Origin: Arthrobacter bambusae
GTDB lineage: Bacteria; Actinomycetota; Actinomycetes; Actinomycetales; Micrococcaceae
Length of the DNA stretch: 64,000 nucleotides
Direction: 5' to 3'
NCBI RefSeq assembly: GCF_022606295.1
Contig: NZ_JAHHZS010000004.1
Span: forward strand, 1 to 64,000
Made by a program: the position numbers and the translations under genes. Positions 43,749-52,582 of the stretch are shown one piece after another. The notes below the pieces were generated by a model. It ran no database searches and had not been told where the DNA came from. It saw only the letters and a list, made by a program, of their open reading frames with translations. Numbering within the stretch: the first letter of the stretch is position 1; each line of letters opens with the position of its first letter.

Positions 43749-43975
43749 CCGCGCTCCCTTTCCGAAACCCCGTTGTCCTTCTGAACATCATTGCCCTGAG
43801 CCGTTGTTGGCTTGAGTCTAGGACGCGGAAGGCCCGGGCGGGAGTGGGGAGGCCTCAGCGGCCGGCCATTCCCATCTCCGGGCTGCTCTAATAAGCTCGC
43901 TGTGGGCTGGGAGCCTCCAGTTACCGCACCGTCGATGAGCCGGTTCCGGCCGCGCCGTCGGGAAGGAACATTGCC

Positions 43976-44587
43976 ATGGCCACGTACAAGATCGGATACT
44001 TCGTCGGCAGCCTTTCAAGCCGCTCCATCAACAGGGTCCTGTCCAAGGCGCTCATCAGCGTGGCGCCGGAAGAGCTCGAATTCACCGAGATTCCTATCAA
44101 GGACCTGCCCCTGTACAGCCCGGACTACGACGCCGACTACCCGCCTGCCGGCCGGGCCCTCAAGGACGCGATCGCGGCGTCGGACGGCATCCTGTTCATC
44201 TCGCCGGAGTACAACCGCTCCGTCCCCGGCGCCCTGAAGAACGCCATCGACTGGGGATCCCGGCCCTGGGGAACCAATTCCTTCGCGCGCAAGCCAACGG
44301 GCATCATCGGAACGTCTCCCGGCAGCATCGGCACGGCCGTGATGCAGGCGTCCATGCGCAGCGTCCTGAGCTTCCTCGACGCACCCCAGCTGAACGCCCC
44401 GGAGGCCTACATCAAATTCGATCGCACGGCCTACAACGAGGACGGATCGGTCAGGGACGAAGGCACGGCATCCATCCTGCGCCACTATGTGGAGGAATAC
44501 TGTGCGTTTGTTGAGCGCGTCTTGGCTGCCAACGCCCCGGGGCACATCGGCGACCACCATCCGGACCACGCCAAGCTGACGCGGTAG
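43976..44587 (+). CDS. NADPH-dependent FMN reductase (quinone/chromate reductase type)
   Basis: A 203-aa flavodoxin-fold enzyme. The FMN phosphate loop GSLSSRSINRV starts at residue 11, and the conserved LFISPEYNRSVPGALKNAIDW binds the isoalloxazine ring; both are hallmarks of the NADPH:FMN reductase/azoreductase group. The ATG at 43976 follows GGGAAGGAA. It likely reduces quinones or similar electrophiles and may help against redox stress; it diverges from the transhydrogenase operon, another NADPH-related locus. Confidence 0.92.
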   Translation: MATYKIGYFVGSLSSRSINRVLSKALISVAPEELEFTEIPIKDLPLYSPDYDADYPPAGRALKDAIAASDGILFISPEYNRSVPGALKNAIDWGSRPWGTNSFARKPTGIIGTSPGSIGTAVMQASMRSVLSFLDAPQLNAPEAYIKFDRTAYNEDGSVRDEGTASILRHYVEEYCAFVERVLAANAPGHIGDHHPDHAKLTR

Positions 44588-44597
44588 CGTTACAGCC

Positions 44598-46118
44598 TCA
44601 GCGCGTCCAGAGAATGACCTCGTGGGTGGGACCGGCGAACTGGCTGGCTTGGTGGAAGCCGAGGCGCGTCAGCTTGGCGGCGTCAGCGCCGGCGTCGGCC
44701 TTCTTTTGGGGCGTGGTGACCAGCCACACCCTGGACGTTCTGGCGACCTGATCCTGCACCGCATCGAACGGGAGCTGGAGTGACCACGGGGAGGTCAATC
44801 GTTCGGGTCCGGTCACTGCTGCGATGTCCCGGACGTTGCGGAACGACGCCGGGTAGCCGGAGAGCGCGTTGCGTCCGGATTCGATCGGGTCTCCCGGGCT
44901 GTCGTCGAAGAGAATCCCATCTCCCGTTGTGCTGTGGCCGTCGATGGTCCCGGCGATGAAGGAGAAATCGTCGACGACGAACTTCCCGTTGGGCTGCCGT
45001 TGCGAAACGTAGATCGGGGCGGCAATCCCTGCCAGAAGCACCACCGCCGTGACTTTAGGCCAGACCCGCGGCAGGTTCCCGAGGGCACATGCGAGCAGGA
45101 TCGCAAAGGCGGGAACCGTGGAAATCAAGTACTTCGGCGTGTATGCCGGTGAGACCAGGAAGGAGTAGACGAACACCGCGACTGTCGGCAGGACGACGCC
45201 CGGCACCGCGAAGAGCAATGCCCGGCGATACCGCTTCCATCCCGTGACCAGCAAGGCGGCAACGAGTATCCAGGCGATTCCGGCCAGCACGACGGCGAGC
45301 GATCGCACCCATTCCTGGTCCGGCGTCGTGAAGCGCACCACGGTCTTGTAAGGGAAGAATTGCTCCACGAAGACTTGGGCAAACATTTGGGCCGGAGTGG
45401 TGTTGATCCAGCTGATCTGAGCTGCCGCTTGGGTGCGGGCAAGCAGGAACAGGGGGACGGTCACGGCGAATATCCCGGCAGTTGCCACGCTCAGGACGAT
45501 CCTTGACCGCCGCGTTCGGGACAAAAGCATGCCGGACAGCCACAGCGATCCGACCGCGAGCACGGCATACATGTGCAGATACACGGCAATGACGCCCACC
45601 ACAACGTAGGGCACAGCGCTGAGGATCCGGGCGCGTTCCGTCAGGAGCAACATCAGCCAGCCAAGAACGGCAACCATCGCCGCGCACATCGCATAGGAAC
45701 GGGCCTCGATTCCCATCGCGGTCATCCTCGGCAGCACGGCGAATGCCAAGCCGGCGGCAAGGCCCAGCCAGCGGCTGTGCAGCCGGGACCCGATCGCGAC
45801 CACGGCGGCCACGCCGACGCCGACAGCAACGGCGCTCGGAAACCGCAAGGTCAACGGGTTAGTCCCCACAAGGCTCAACCAGCCATGCATGAGCCAGTAG
45901 TACAGCCCGAAGACGCCGTCGATGCGCCCTACGATGGCAAACAGTTCCTGACTCGAATGGTTGGCCACATAGGCGGTGGCAGCCTCGTCCCTCCAAATCG
46001 ATGGGATCCAGCTTCCGGCGAAGGACAGTAGAAAACCGAACAGTCCAGAGAACAAGGGATCCAGCCGGGGAGGGAATCGCCGCCGAACCCGGCGGCTCTC
46101 CAACGCCAGGTCAGACAT
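44598..46118 (-). CDS. GT-C/GT39-like membrane glycosyltransferase
   Basis: A 506-aa membrane protein with 10-12 predicted helices. The first extracytoplasmic loop contains SIWRDEAATAYVANH, the acidic pair typical of dolichyl/polyprenyl-phosphate-dependent GT-C enzymes, and YYWLMHGWL follows. The C-terminal 130 residues form an outside domain. Members add sugars from polyprenyl-phosphate donors to cell-wall polymers, lipids or proteins; the acceptor is unknown. The ATG at 46118 follows GAGGAG. It ends 10 bases from the converging reductase gene. Confidence 0.8.
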   Translation of the reverse strand: MSDLALESRRVRRRFPPRLDPLFSGLFGFLLSFAGSWIPSIWRDEAATAYVANHSSQELFAIVGRIDGVFGLYYWLMHGWLSLVGTNPLTLRFPSAVAVGVGVAAVVAIGSRLHSRWLGLAAGLAFAVLPRMTAMGIEARSYAMCAAMVAVLGWLMLLLTERARILSAVPYVVVGVIAVYLHMYAVLAVGSLWLSGMLLSRTRRSRIVLSVATAGIFAVTVPLFLLARTQAAAQISWINTTPAQMFAQVFVEQFFPYKTVVRFTTPDQEWVRSLAVVLAGIAWILVAALLVTGWKRYRRALLFAVPGVVLPTVAVFVYSFLVSPAYTPKYLISTVPAFAILLACALGNLPRVWPKVTAVVLLAGIAAPIYVSQRQPNGKFVVDDFSFIAGTIDGHSTTGDGILFDDSPGDPIESGRNALSGYPASFRNVRDIAAVTGPERLTSPWSLQLPFDAVQDQVARTSRVWLVTTPQKKADAGADAAKLTRLGFHQASQFAGPTHEVILWTR

Positions 46119-46211
46119 GGGACTCCTCAGGACGGTATAGCGCTCCAAACCACTCTAACGTGCTGGTTCCGGGCTCGCCTGACGACTATCGCGTCCCCGC
46201 CTACTCCCCCC

Positions 46212-46331
46212 TCAGCCCATCCGCAGAATCCCGGAGCAGGTCGGGGTGGCCGTTGTGTCCTCCTCGACATAGGCCAAGTGCTTGATCAGCCCGCCGAGGG
46301 TCATCGACGTCGGAGCCACAGTCTTGCTCAT
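46212..46331 (-). pseudogene. Remnant of a DinB/DUF664-family gene
   Basis: A 39-codon minus-strand reading from ATG at 46331 to TGA at 46212 gives MSKTVAPTSMTLGGLIKHLA, then YVEEDTTATPT. The part APTSMTLGGLIKHLAYVE matches the conserved helix of DinB-like (DUF664) proteins, with the metal-ligand His, but the family is about 160-180 residues long. It looks like a small piece left after deletion. Confidence 0.55.
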
Positions 46332-46393
46332 CCACGTCGGTCATGGGCCGTGGGCCTACGCGCCGCAACGCGCCGTGGCAACGACCCTAAACG

Positions 46394-47218
46394 CTAATGC
46401 TTCGCCGAGACATCCTGCGATATCGCCTGGGCAGTTCCGACGATCTGCTCCCGGACCGATTCGAGGTACGCCTGGGGGTCTGGCTGCGCAGCAACGTTTT
46501 GGGCTTGGAGCGAGACGTTGACCGCCGCAGCCACATGTCCGGCATTGTGGTTCCACACCGGCGCAGCGATGGACATGAGCCCGAGTTCCAGCTCCTGGTC
46601 CAGGAGGCACCAGCCCTGATTTCGCACCCGGTCCAGCTCGGCAACCAACTCTTCGCGGGACGTGATGGTCCGCGGCGTCAAGGCCTTGAACTCCACGTCG
46701 GCCAAATATTGGTCCAGTTTCTGCTGCGGCAGCCCGGCCAGAAGCACCCTGCCCATGGATGTGGCGTAGGCCGGGAAGCGGGTGCCCACCGAGATCCCCA
46801 CCGTCATGATCCGGCGCGTGGTCACGCGGGCCACGTAGAAGATGTCCGCTCCATCCAGCACCGCGGCCGACGTCGACTCCCCCAGCTTCAGCGACAACTC
46901 CTCAAGGTGCGGCTGCGCGAGCTGGGGCAGTGACAACGCCGACAAGTACGAATAGCCAAGCTGCAGCACCATCGCCGTGAGCGCGAAAGTCTTGCCGTCG
47001 GTGCGCACATAGCCCAGCTCCACCAGCGTATGCAGGAACCGTCGGGCCGTGGCACGCGTCAGGTTTGTGCGCGCCGCCACCTCGCTGAGCGTCATGACGG
47101 GGTTGGCCGCGTCGAACGCACGGATCACGGACAAGCCGCGTGCCAGCGACTGCACGTACTGGTCACTCGCTTGGGGAGCACCTGCGTGCGGCACTCCGGC
47201 TACTGCTGCGTCGGTCAT
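46394..47218 (-). CDS. IclR family regulator, PcaR/PcaU type
   Basis: A 274-aa regulator with an N-terminal winged helix (MTLSEVAARTNLTRATARRFLHTL near residues 45-70) and the IclR effector domain. The text SVIRAFDAANPVMTLSEV and YLSALSLPQLAQPHLEEL matches regulators of protocatechuate genes (PcaR/PcaU/PcaQ-like IclR branch). I use the ATG at 47218; a TTG at 47227 is possible. It follows pcaJ by 23 bases at the end of the pca array, so it probably responds to beta-ketoadipate or protocatechuate and controls the same operon. Confidence 0.88.
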   Translation of the reverse strand: MTDAAVAGVPHAGAPQASDQYVQSLARGLSVIRAFDAANPVMTLSEVAARTNLTRATARRFLHTLVELGYVRTDGKTFALTAMVLQLGYSYLSALSLPQLAQPHLEELSLKLGESTSAAVLDGADIFYVARVTTRRIMTVGISVGTRFPAYATSMGRVLLAGLPQQKLDQYLADVEFKALTPRTITSREELVAELDRVRNQGWCLLDQELELGLMSIAAPVWNHNAGHVAAAVNVSLQAQNVAAQPDPQAYLESVREQIVGTAQAISQDVSAKH

Positions 47219-47241
47219 GGTTACCAATCTTATTGGCGCGT

Positions 47242-47928
47242 TTAGACGCCGACGACGGCGCCCGCCGCCTTCTCGTCGAACGGCACCAGCCGGACCGGCA
47301 CCAGGGCCTGGAGTTCCTCGAAGGTGCAGCCGAACGTCTCACGCACGGTCACGCCGTCGGGCCCTATCAAGAAGACGGCTTTGTCCGTGTACACGCGGGT
47401 CACGCAGCCCACGCCCGTCAGCGGGTAGCTGCAGGTGCCGACGAGTTTGGACACACCCTCGCGGGTCAGGAGTGTCATCATCACAAACACGTCCTTCGCG
47501 CCGGTGGCCAGGTCCATCGCCCCGCCGACGGCCGGGATAGCGTCCGGTGCTCCGGTGTGCCAGTTGGCGAGGTCACCCGTGGCGGAGACTTGGAAAGCGC
47601 CGAGCACGCAGATATCCAGATGGCCGCCGCGCATGATAGCGAAGGAATCGGCGTGGTGGAAATACGAGGCGCCGGGGAGTTCCGTGACGGGGATCTTGCC
47701 GGCGTTGATGAGGTCGCCGTCGATCTCCTCGTCCTTGGCCTCCGGGCCCATCCCGAGCATCCCGTTCTCCGTGTGGAGCGTGATGTTCTGCTCTTCCGAG
47801 AGGTAGTTGGAGACCAGCGTGGGCTGCCCGATGCCGAGGTTCACGAACGAACCCGGCACGATGTCCCGCGCCACGAGCCGCGCGAGATCGTCGCGGCCGA
47901 GGGGTGTTGTTGAGTTTTGGATGCTCAT
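47242..47928 (-). CDS. pcaJ: 3-oxoadipate CoA-transferase subunit B
   Basis: A 228-aa subunit that together with PcaI moves CoA from succinyl-CoA to beta-ketoadipate. The catalytic Glu is in TLHTENGMLG (the family's SENG-like motif), preceded by the conserved GSFVNLGIGQPTLV. The start ATG at 47928 lies one base after the pcaI stop region, so the subunits are translated together. The next gene is the IclR regulator. Confidence 0.94.
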   Translation of the reverse strand: MSIQNSTTPLGRDDLARLVARDIVPGSFVNLGIGQPTLVSNYLSEEQNITLHTENGMLGMGPEAKDEEIDGDLINAGKIPVTELPGASYFHHADSFAIMRGGHLDICVLGAFQVSATGDLANWHTGAPDAIPAVGGAMDLATGAKDVFVMMTLLTREGVSKLVGTCSYPLTGVGCVTRVYTDKAVFLIGPDGVTVRETFGCTFEELQALVPVRLVPFDEKAAGAVVGV

Positions 47929-47929
47929 G

Positions 47930-48589
47930 TCAGGCCACCTTCACGATGCTGTTGACGTAGATCCCGGGAGTCACGACGTTCTCCGGGTCCAGGGCGCCGG
48001 TCGGGACGATCTCGGACACCTGGACGATGGTCTGCTTGGCCGCGGCGGCCATGATGGGGCCGAAGTTACGGGCGGTCTTGCGGTAGACAAGGTTGCCCTT
48101 GCCGTCGGCCTTGAGCGCCTTGATGAGCGCGACGTCGGCGTGGATGGGCGTCTCGAATACCTGCCATTTTCCGTCCAGCAAGCGGGTTTCCTTGCCTTCG
48201 GCGAGCATGGTGCCGTAGCCGGTGGGAGTGAAGAACCCGCCGATGCCGGCCCCGGCGGCACGGATGCGCTCGGCCAGGTTTCCCTGCGGGACGAGTTCCA
48301 GTTCAATTTCCCCGGCCTTGTACTTGGCGTCGAAGTGCCAGGAATCGGACTGCCGCGGGAAGGAGCAAATCATCTTCCGGACCCGTCCTTCCTTGATGAG
48401 CAGCGCCAGGCCCTGGTCGGCCTGGCCGGCGTTGTTGTTCACCACAGTGAGGTCCGTAGCGCCGGATTCGAGCAGCGCGTCGATGAGTTCGAACGGCTGG
48501 CCCGCGTTCCCGAAGCCCCCGATCATGACGGTGGAGCCGTCCTTGATGCCCGCGATTGCTTCGCCGACGGTGTCAATGAATGTCAGCAT
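47930..48589 (-). CDS. pcaI: 3-oxoadipate CoA-transferase subunit A
   Basis: A 219-aa alpha subunit of the CoA-transferase with the CoA-binding glycine loop STVMIGGFGNAGQP near residue 18-32 and the conserved GGFFTPTGYGTMLAEGKE. The ATG at 48589 follows AGAGGAC and lies five bases after the pcaF stop. Spacing to pcaJ is one base. Confidence 0.94.
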   Translation of the reverse strand: MLTFIDTVGEAIAGIKDGSTVMIGGFGNAGQPFELIDALLESGATDLTVVNNNAGQADQGLALLIKEGRVRKMICSFPRQSDSWHFDAKYKAGEIELELVPQGNLAERIRAAGAGIGGFFTPTGYGTMLAEGKETRLLDGKWQVFETPIHADVALIKALKADGKGNLVYRKTARNFGPIMAAAAKQTIVQVSEIVPTGALDPENVVTPGIYVNSIVKVA

Positions 48590-48594
48590 GTCCT

Positions 48595-49824
48595 CTAGCC
48601 CTTCACTCCGGCGGTGACGTTCTCCAGCACCACGGCCAGTCCTTGTCCGACGCCGATGCAGATCGCCGCGACGCCCCAGCGCTCACCGGAGGCCTCCAGG
48701 CTGCGAGCCAGGGTGCCCAGGATGCGCGTGCCGGAGGCGCCCAACGGGTGCCCCATCGCGATCGCGCCACCATGCCGGTTCACGATGGACGGATCGATGC
48801 CCCACGCATCGATGCAGGCCAGGGACTGCGCGGCGAAGGCTTCGTTGAGTTCGACGGCGCCCACCTGCTCCCAGCCGATGGCCGCCTTCGCGAGTGCCTT
48901 GTTGGCAGCCTCAACCGGGGCGTAGCCGAAGAACTGGGGATCGTTTCCGTGCGCGCCGCGGCCGGCGATCCGGGCGAGCGGCTCCAGCCCGAGCAGCCCG
49001 GTGGCGTTGTCGCTGCCGATCCAGGCCGCGGAGGCGCCGTCGGACAGCGGCGAAGCGTTCCCCGCGGTGACCGTTCCGCCTGTTGTCTTACCTGCGGCGG
49101 CGTCCGGGGATTCGGGACGGAACACGGTCTTGAGGCCGGCGAGCTTCTCCGCCGTCGAGCCCGCGCGGATGCCTTCGTCACGGACCAGCTCGGTGCCCGG
49201 AACCTGGGTCACCAGCTGGTCGTAGAAGCCTTCGTCCCACGCCGCGGCGGCGAGGTTGTGCGAGGCCGCGGCAAACTCGTCCTGCCGCTCCCGGGTGATC
49301 CCGTACTTCTCACGCAGGCGTTCCGTGGCCTCGCCCAGGGAAATGGTCCAGTCCTTGGGCATGGCCGGGTTCACCAGACGCCATCCCAGGGTGGTGGAAG
49401 CCAGGGTCATGTCACCGGCCGGGTACGGCTTGGAGGTCTTGGGCAGCACCCAGGGTGCGCGGGACATGGACTCGGCACCGCCCACCAGGACCAATTCGGC
49501 GTCGCCGGCGTTGATCTGACGGGAAGCGATGATCGCCGCGTCGAGGGACGAACCGCACAGCCGGTTGACCGTGGTGCCGGGGATCGACGTCGGGAGCCCT
49601 GCGAGCAGCGTGGCCATGCGGGCGACGTTCCGGTTCTCCTCGCCGGCGCCGTTGGCGTTGCCGAACACCACTTCGTCGATCCGCTCAACATCCAAAGCGG
49701 GGGCGCGCTTGACGGCTTCGCGCACCACGTGGGCCGCGAGGTCATCCGGACGGACCCCGGCAAGGCCCGAGCCGAATTTTCCAAAAGGTGTGCGCACGGC
49801 GTCGTACACATACGCCTGGTTCAT
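48595..49824 (-). CDS. pcaF: Beta-ketoadipyl-CoA thiolase
   Basis: A 409-aa thiolase that splits beta-ketoadipyl-CoA to succinyl-CoA and acetyl-CoA. The nucleophilic Cys is in NRLCGSSLDAA (near residue 90), the His in GGAIAMGHPLGASG, and the second Cys in CIGVGQG. The ATG at 49824 follows AGAGGAG. A 66-bp palindromic repeat lies between pcaC and this gene. Confidence 0.95.
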   Translation of the reverse strand: MNQAYVYDAVRTPFGKFGSGLAGVRPDDLAAHVVREAVKRAPALDVERIDEVVFGNANGAGEENRNVARMATLLAGLPTSIPGTTVNRLCGSSLDAAIIASRQINAGDAELVLVGGAESMSRAPWVLPKTSKPYPAGDMTLASTTLGWRLVNPAMPKDWTISLGEATERLREKYGITRERQDEFAAASHNLAAAAWDEGFYDQLVTQVPGTELVRDEGIRAGSTAEKLAGLKTVFRPESPDAAAGKTTGGTVTAGNASPLSDGASAAWIGSDNATGLLGLEPLARIAGRGAHGNDPQFFGYAPVEAANKALAKAAIGWEQVGAVELNEAFAAQSLACIDAWGIDPSIVNRHGGAIAMGHPLGASGTRILGTLARSLEASGERWGVAAICIGVGQGLAVVLENVTAGVKG

Positions 49825-49849
49825 GGGGTCTCCTCTAATTTTCTGTAGT

Positions 49850-49915
49850 CCCAACTAGCTCGCAGTTAATGTCGTTATGAGGGCTCAAAACGACATCTAA
49901 TGCGAGTCAGTTGGG
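49850..49915. repeat. 66-bp REP-like palindrome between pcaC and pcaF
   Basis: The left arm starts CCCAACTAGCTCGCA and the right arm ends TGCGAGTCAGTTGGG; 22 of 27 outer positions pair and an inner stem GTCGTTATGAG/CTCAAAACGAC closes over two bases. The right end overlaps the last codons and stop of pcaC. It resembles extragenic palindromic elements; no other copy is seen in the window. Confidence 0.75.
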
Positions 49916-50353
49916 TGGGGCGGGGGCTTCGGGGGTCGCGTCGAGGTCCGCGAAAACACCCTGCGCGGTCTTGAATGCTGTGTTGGCGGAGGGAACTCCG
50001 CAATAGATGGCGGTCTGCAGCAGGATTTCCTTGATCTCGTCCCTGCTCAGCCCGTTCGTGATGGCCGCGCGGATGTGCATGGCCAGTTCTTCCCAGTGCC
50101 CGTGCGCCACCATCGCGGTGATGGTGACGGCGGAGCGCATTTGCCGCGTCAGGCCGGGCCGGGTCCAGATGCCACCCCAGGCGATGCGGGTGATCATGTC
50201 CTGGAAGTCACCAGTGAATTCGTCTTTGGCAGCGTTCGCTCGGTCCACGTGCGCATCGCCTAGTACTTCGCGGCGGACCACCATGCCGGCGTCGTGGATT
50301 TCCTGCGAGGTGGCGTCACGCTGAACCGCGCCTTGCGAAGAATCAGTGCTCAT
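49907..50353 (-). CDS. pcaC: 4-carboxymuconolactone decarboxylase
   Basis: A 148-aa AhpD-like helical protein that converts 4-carboxymuconolactone to beta-ketoadipate enol-lactone. Conserved segments are FQDMITRIAWGGIWTRPGL, SAVTITAMVAHGHWEELAMHI and EILLQTAIYCGVPSANTAF. Its start overlaps the pcaD stop (ATGA). The last residues (PPN) and the stop are encoded within the end of the palindromic repeat, which suggests the original C-terminus was altered by its arrival. Confidence 0.93.
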   Translation of the reverse strand: MSTDSSQGAVQRDATSQEIHDAGMVVRREVLGDAHVDRANAAKDEFTGDFQDMITRIAWGGIWTRPGLTRQMRSAVTITAMVAHGHWEELAMHIRAAITNGLSRDEIKEILLQTAIYCGVPSANTAFKTAQGVFADLDATPEAPAPPN

Positions 50354-51165
50354 TGTCCGGCCTCCTTCATGAAAGTCCGCATGAGGTCCGCGACGACGGC
50401 GGGCGCCTCCGCGGGCGCGAGGTGCCCGACGCCGTCGAGCGCCACAGCAACTGCGCTGCCGCCGCCTGTGTTGAATCTGGAGTTGATGCCCGCGACAATT
50501 TCTTCAGCGCACGACGGCGGCGCAACAGTGTCCTCGACGCCCGCCAGGGCCTGCGTGGGGACGGTGATGCCGCCGAGTTGGGAGCGGACATCGAATCCGG
50601 CGAGGGCCTCGCAGCAGAAGGCGTAGCTGAAGCGGTCGGCGTCCCGCAGGGCATGCAGCAGGCGGCTGCTGACCACGGGCTGGCGATCCATGAAACCGGG
50701 AGCGAACCAGCGCTGCGCGGAACCCTGGATCATCACCGCGGTACCTTGCGCACGGACGGTTTCGGCGCGTTCCAGCCACCCCTCCGGTGTACCGAGCTTC
50801 GCTCCGGTGCACTGCACGGACAAGGACTTGAGCCGTTCACCGTGTTTGATGGCCAATTGCAGTCCGGTGGCACCGCCCAGGGAGTCCCCGGCGTAGTGGA
50901 ACACGGCGCCCGGCACGATCGAATCCACCAGGTCAACCACCGCGTCTGCCAGCTCGGCGACGCTGAACGTTTCGGAGGCCGCTGGCGAGACGCCGTGGCC
51001 GGGAAGGTCCCAGCCGACAACGTCGAACTCGTCACCGAGCAGGGCTGCCGTCTCGGTCCACAGGACGGTGGACGTTCCGAGCGAGGGCCCCACCACCAGG
51101 AGCGGCTTCTCCCCGAGGGTGCGCTGCGGGGACAGCAGCACCGCCTTGACGTTGGGCTTAGCCAC
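50350..51165 (-). CDS. pcaD: 3-oxoadipate enol-lactonase
   Basis: A 271-aa alpha/beta hydrolase that opens beta-ketoadipate enol-lactone. The oxyanion/early segment is VVGPSLGTSTVLWTETAALL, the nucleophile is the Ser in YAGDSLGGATG, the Asp lies in LAGVEDTVAPP and the His in GVGHLAPAEAP. The GTG at 51165 follows GGGAG and overlaps the pcaB end by eight bases. In some actinobacteria PcaD and PcaC are fused (PcaL); here they are separate with a four-base overlap. Confidence 0.93.
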   Translation of the reverse strand: MAKPNVKAVLLSPQRTLGEKPLLVVGPSLGTSTVLWTETAALLGDEFDVVGWDLPGHGVSPAASETFSVAELADAVVDLVDSIVPGAVFHYAGDSLGGATGLQLAIKHGERLKSLSVQCTGAKLGTPEGWLERAETVRAQGTAVMIQGSAQRWFAPGFMDRQPVVSSRLLHALRDADRFSYAFCCEALAGFDVRSQLGGITVPTQALAGVEDTVAPPSCAEEIVAGINSRFNTGGGSAVAVALDGVGHLAPAEAPAVVADLMRTFMKEAGQ

Positions 51166-52582
51166 GATCGGCTCCCTTCGGGTTGGTGTGCGCGAATTCG
51201 GGGTACGCGGCAAGGATGCGGCGGCTGATCTCGGCAGCCTCACCGATGTAGTTCGCCGGGTCAAGAAGGTCCTCCAGTTCCTCGTCGGACAGCTTGCTGG
51301 CCGGGACTACTTCGCGGAGGAGCTTGGTATAGATCCGGGGCTGCTCCGCTGCAGGTGCCCGGAGCGTCTCGTCAACGACGGCTTGCAGCTTGGCCTTCGC
51401 TTCACTCCTGTCCGCGCCGAGGAGCGGGGCAACAGACGATGCAACGGCTTCGCTCAGCAGCAATGGCCCGGAAATTTCCAGGTTGCGGCGCATCGCCTCG
51501 GGGAAGACCCGGAGTCCTTCGGCGAGCTCGCGCAGCTGGGCGGCGGCACCGAGGGCGAGCCGCAGCAAGCTCCTCAAGGCCTGCCATTCGCTATGCCAGG
51601 CGCCGTCCGGGCGCTCGTCGTTGAAGTTCGCGGCTGCCACGTGAAGCTGGGCCGCCAAGCCAGGAGCCTGGAGCGCCGCGCTGCGGATCAGCACTGAGAG
51701 CACCGGGTTCTGCTTTTGCGGCATGGCCGAAGAAACGCCGCGGCCCGCGGCCTGGGGTTCACCCAGTTCTGCAACCTCGGGGCGGCTGAGGAATAGCAGG
51801 TCCGAGGCGATCTTGCCGAAGGAATCCGTCAGCGAAGCCAAGGAGTCGCCAAGCGCGGTGACGGCAAGGCGGTTGGTGTGCCACGGCGCAGGAGCGGGAG
51901 CCAAGCCCAGCTTCCCGGCCAAGGCATCGGCCAAGTCAAAGGGGCTCGACGACGAGCCTTCCGTGAGTACGGTACCGGCAGCCAGGGTGCCGGCGGCGCC
52001 GCCGAACTGAACCGGCAACTCCAGGGATTCAAGGCGGCCCGCCGCGGCGGCCACTCCGTGGAACCATTGCGCCGCCTTGAGCCCGAAGGTGGACGGAAGC
52101 GCGTGCTGCGTCAGGCTCCTGCCCACGCACAGCGTGTCCGCATGCTGCTCCGCAAGGGCGGCGAGCGCCGTCGTCGTACCTTTTGCTTCGGCGAGAAGCG
52201 CTGAAACCACGCGGTGCGCGAGCAGCATCAGGGCCGAATCCAGGACGTCTTGGCTGGTCAGGGACGTGTGCACGGCGGCGAGCGCGCTAGCGTCCAGTCC
52301 TCTGACCCTGCCGCGGAGGTCGGCAAGCAGCGGAATGACCGGGTTGGCGCCGCCTTGAGCGCGTTCGGCGATGGAAGCGGCATCGTAGGCCCAGGATTCC
52401 GCGGCTTCGGTGACGACGGCGGCAGAACCGGCGGGCGCGAATCCGGCCTCTTCGAGCACGGATGCCCAGGCGGCCTCGACGTCGAGGATGGCCGCGATCA
52501 CCGCACGGTCACCCGTCAGCGCCACCACGGCGGGCGACGCCGACACCGGGCTGAGCAGCCCGAAATCGCCGTCCCCGCTCAT
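51158..52582 (-). CDS. pcaB: 3-carboxy-cis,cis-muconate cycloisomerase
   Basis: A 474-aa fumarase/aspartase superfamily enzyme that lactonises 3-carboxymuconate. The signature loop SSAMPQKQNPV (family GSSxMPxKxNP) is present near residue 295; HTSLTSQDVLDSALM earlier is also typical. It overlaps pcaG by four bases (ATGA) and pcaD by eight, in the order H-G-B-D-C of the pathway. Confidence 0.94.
   Translation of the reverse strand: MSGDGDFGLLSPVSASPAVVALTGDRAVIAAILDVEAAWASVLEEAGFAPAGSAAVVTEAAESWAYDAASIAERAQGGANPVIPLLADLRGRVRGLDASALAAVHTSLTSQDVLDSALMLLAHRVVSALLAEAKGTTTALAALAEQHADTLCVGRSLTQHALPSTFGLKAAQWFHGVAAAAGRLESLELPVQFGGAAGTLAAGTVLTEGSSSSPFDLADALAGKLGLAPAPAPWHTNRLAVTALGDSLASLTDSFGKIASDLLFLSRPEVAELGEPQAAGRGVSSAMPQKQNPVLSVLIRSAALQAPGLAAQLHVAAANFNDERPDGAWHSEWQALRSLLRLALGAAAQLRELAEGLRVFPEAMRRNLEISGPLLLSEAVASSVAPLLGADRSEAKAKLQAVVDETLRAPAAEQPRIYTKLLREVVPASKLSDEELEDLLDPANYIGEAAEISRRILAAYPEFAHTNPKGADRG

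Noticed and set aside
46212..46331. Treating the 39-codon reading as a functional small protein
   Set aside because: It matches only one helix of a 160-180 residue family, so a remnant is the simpler reading.
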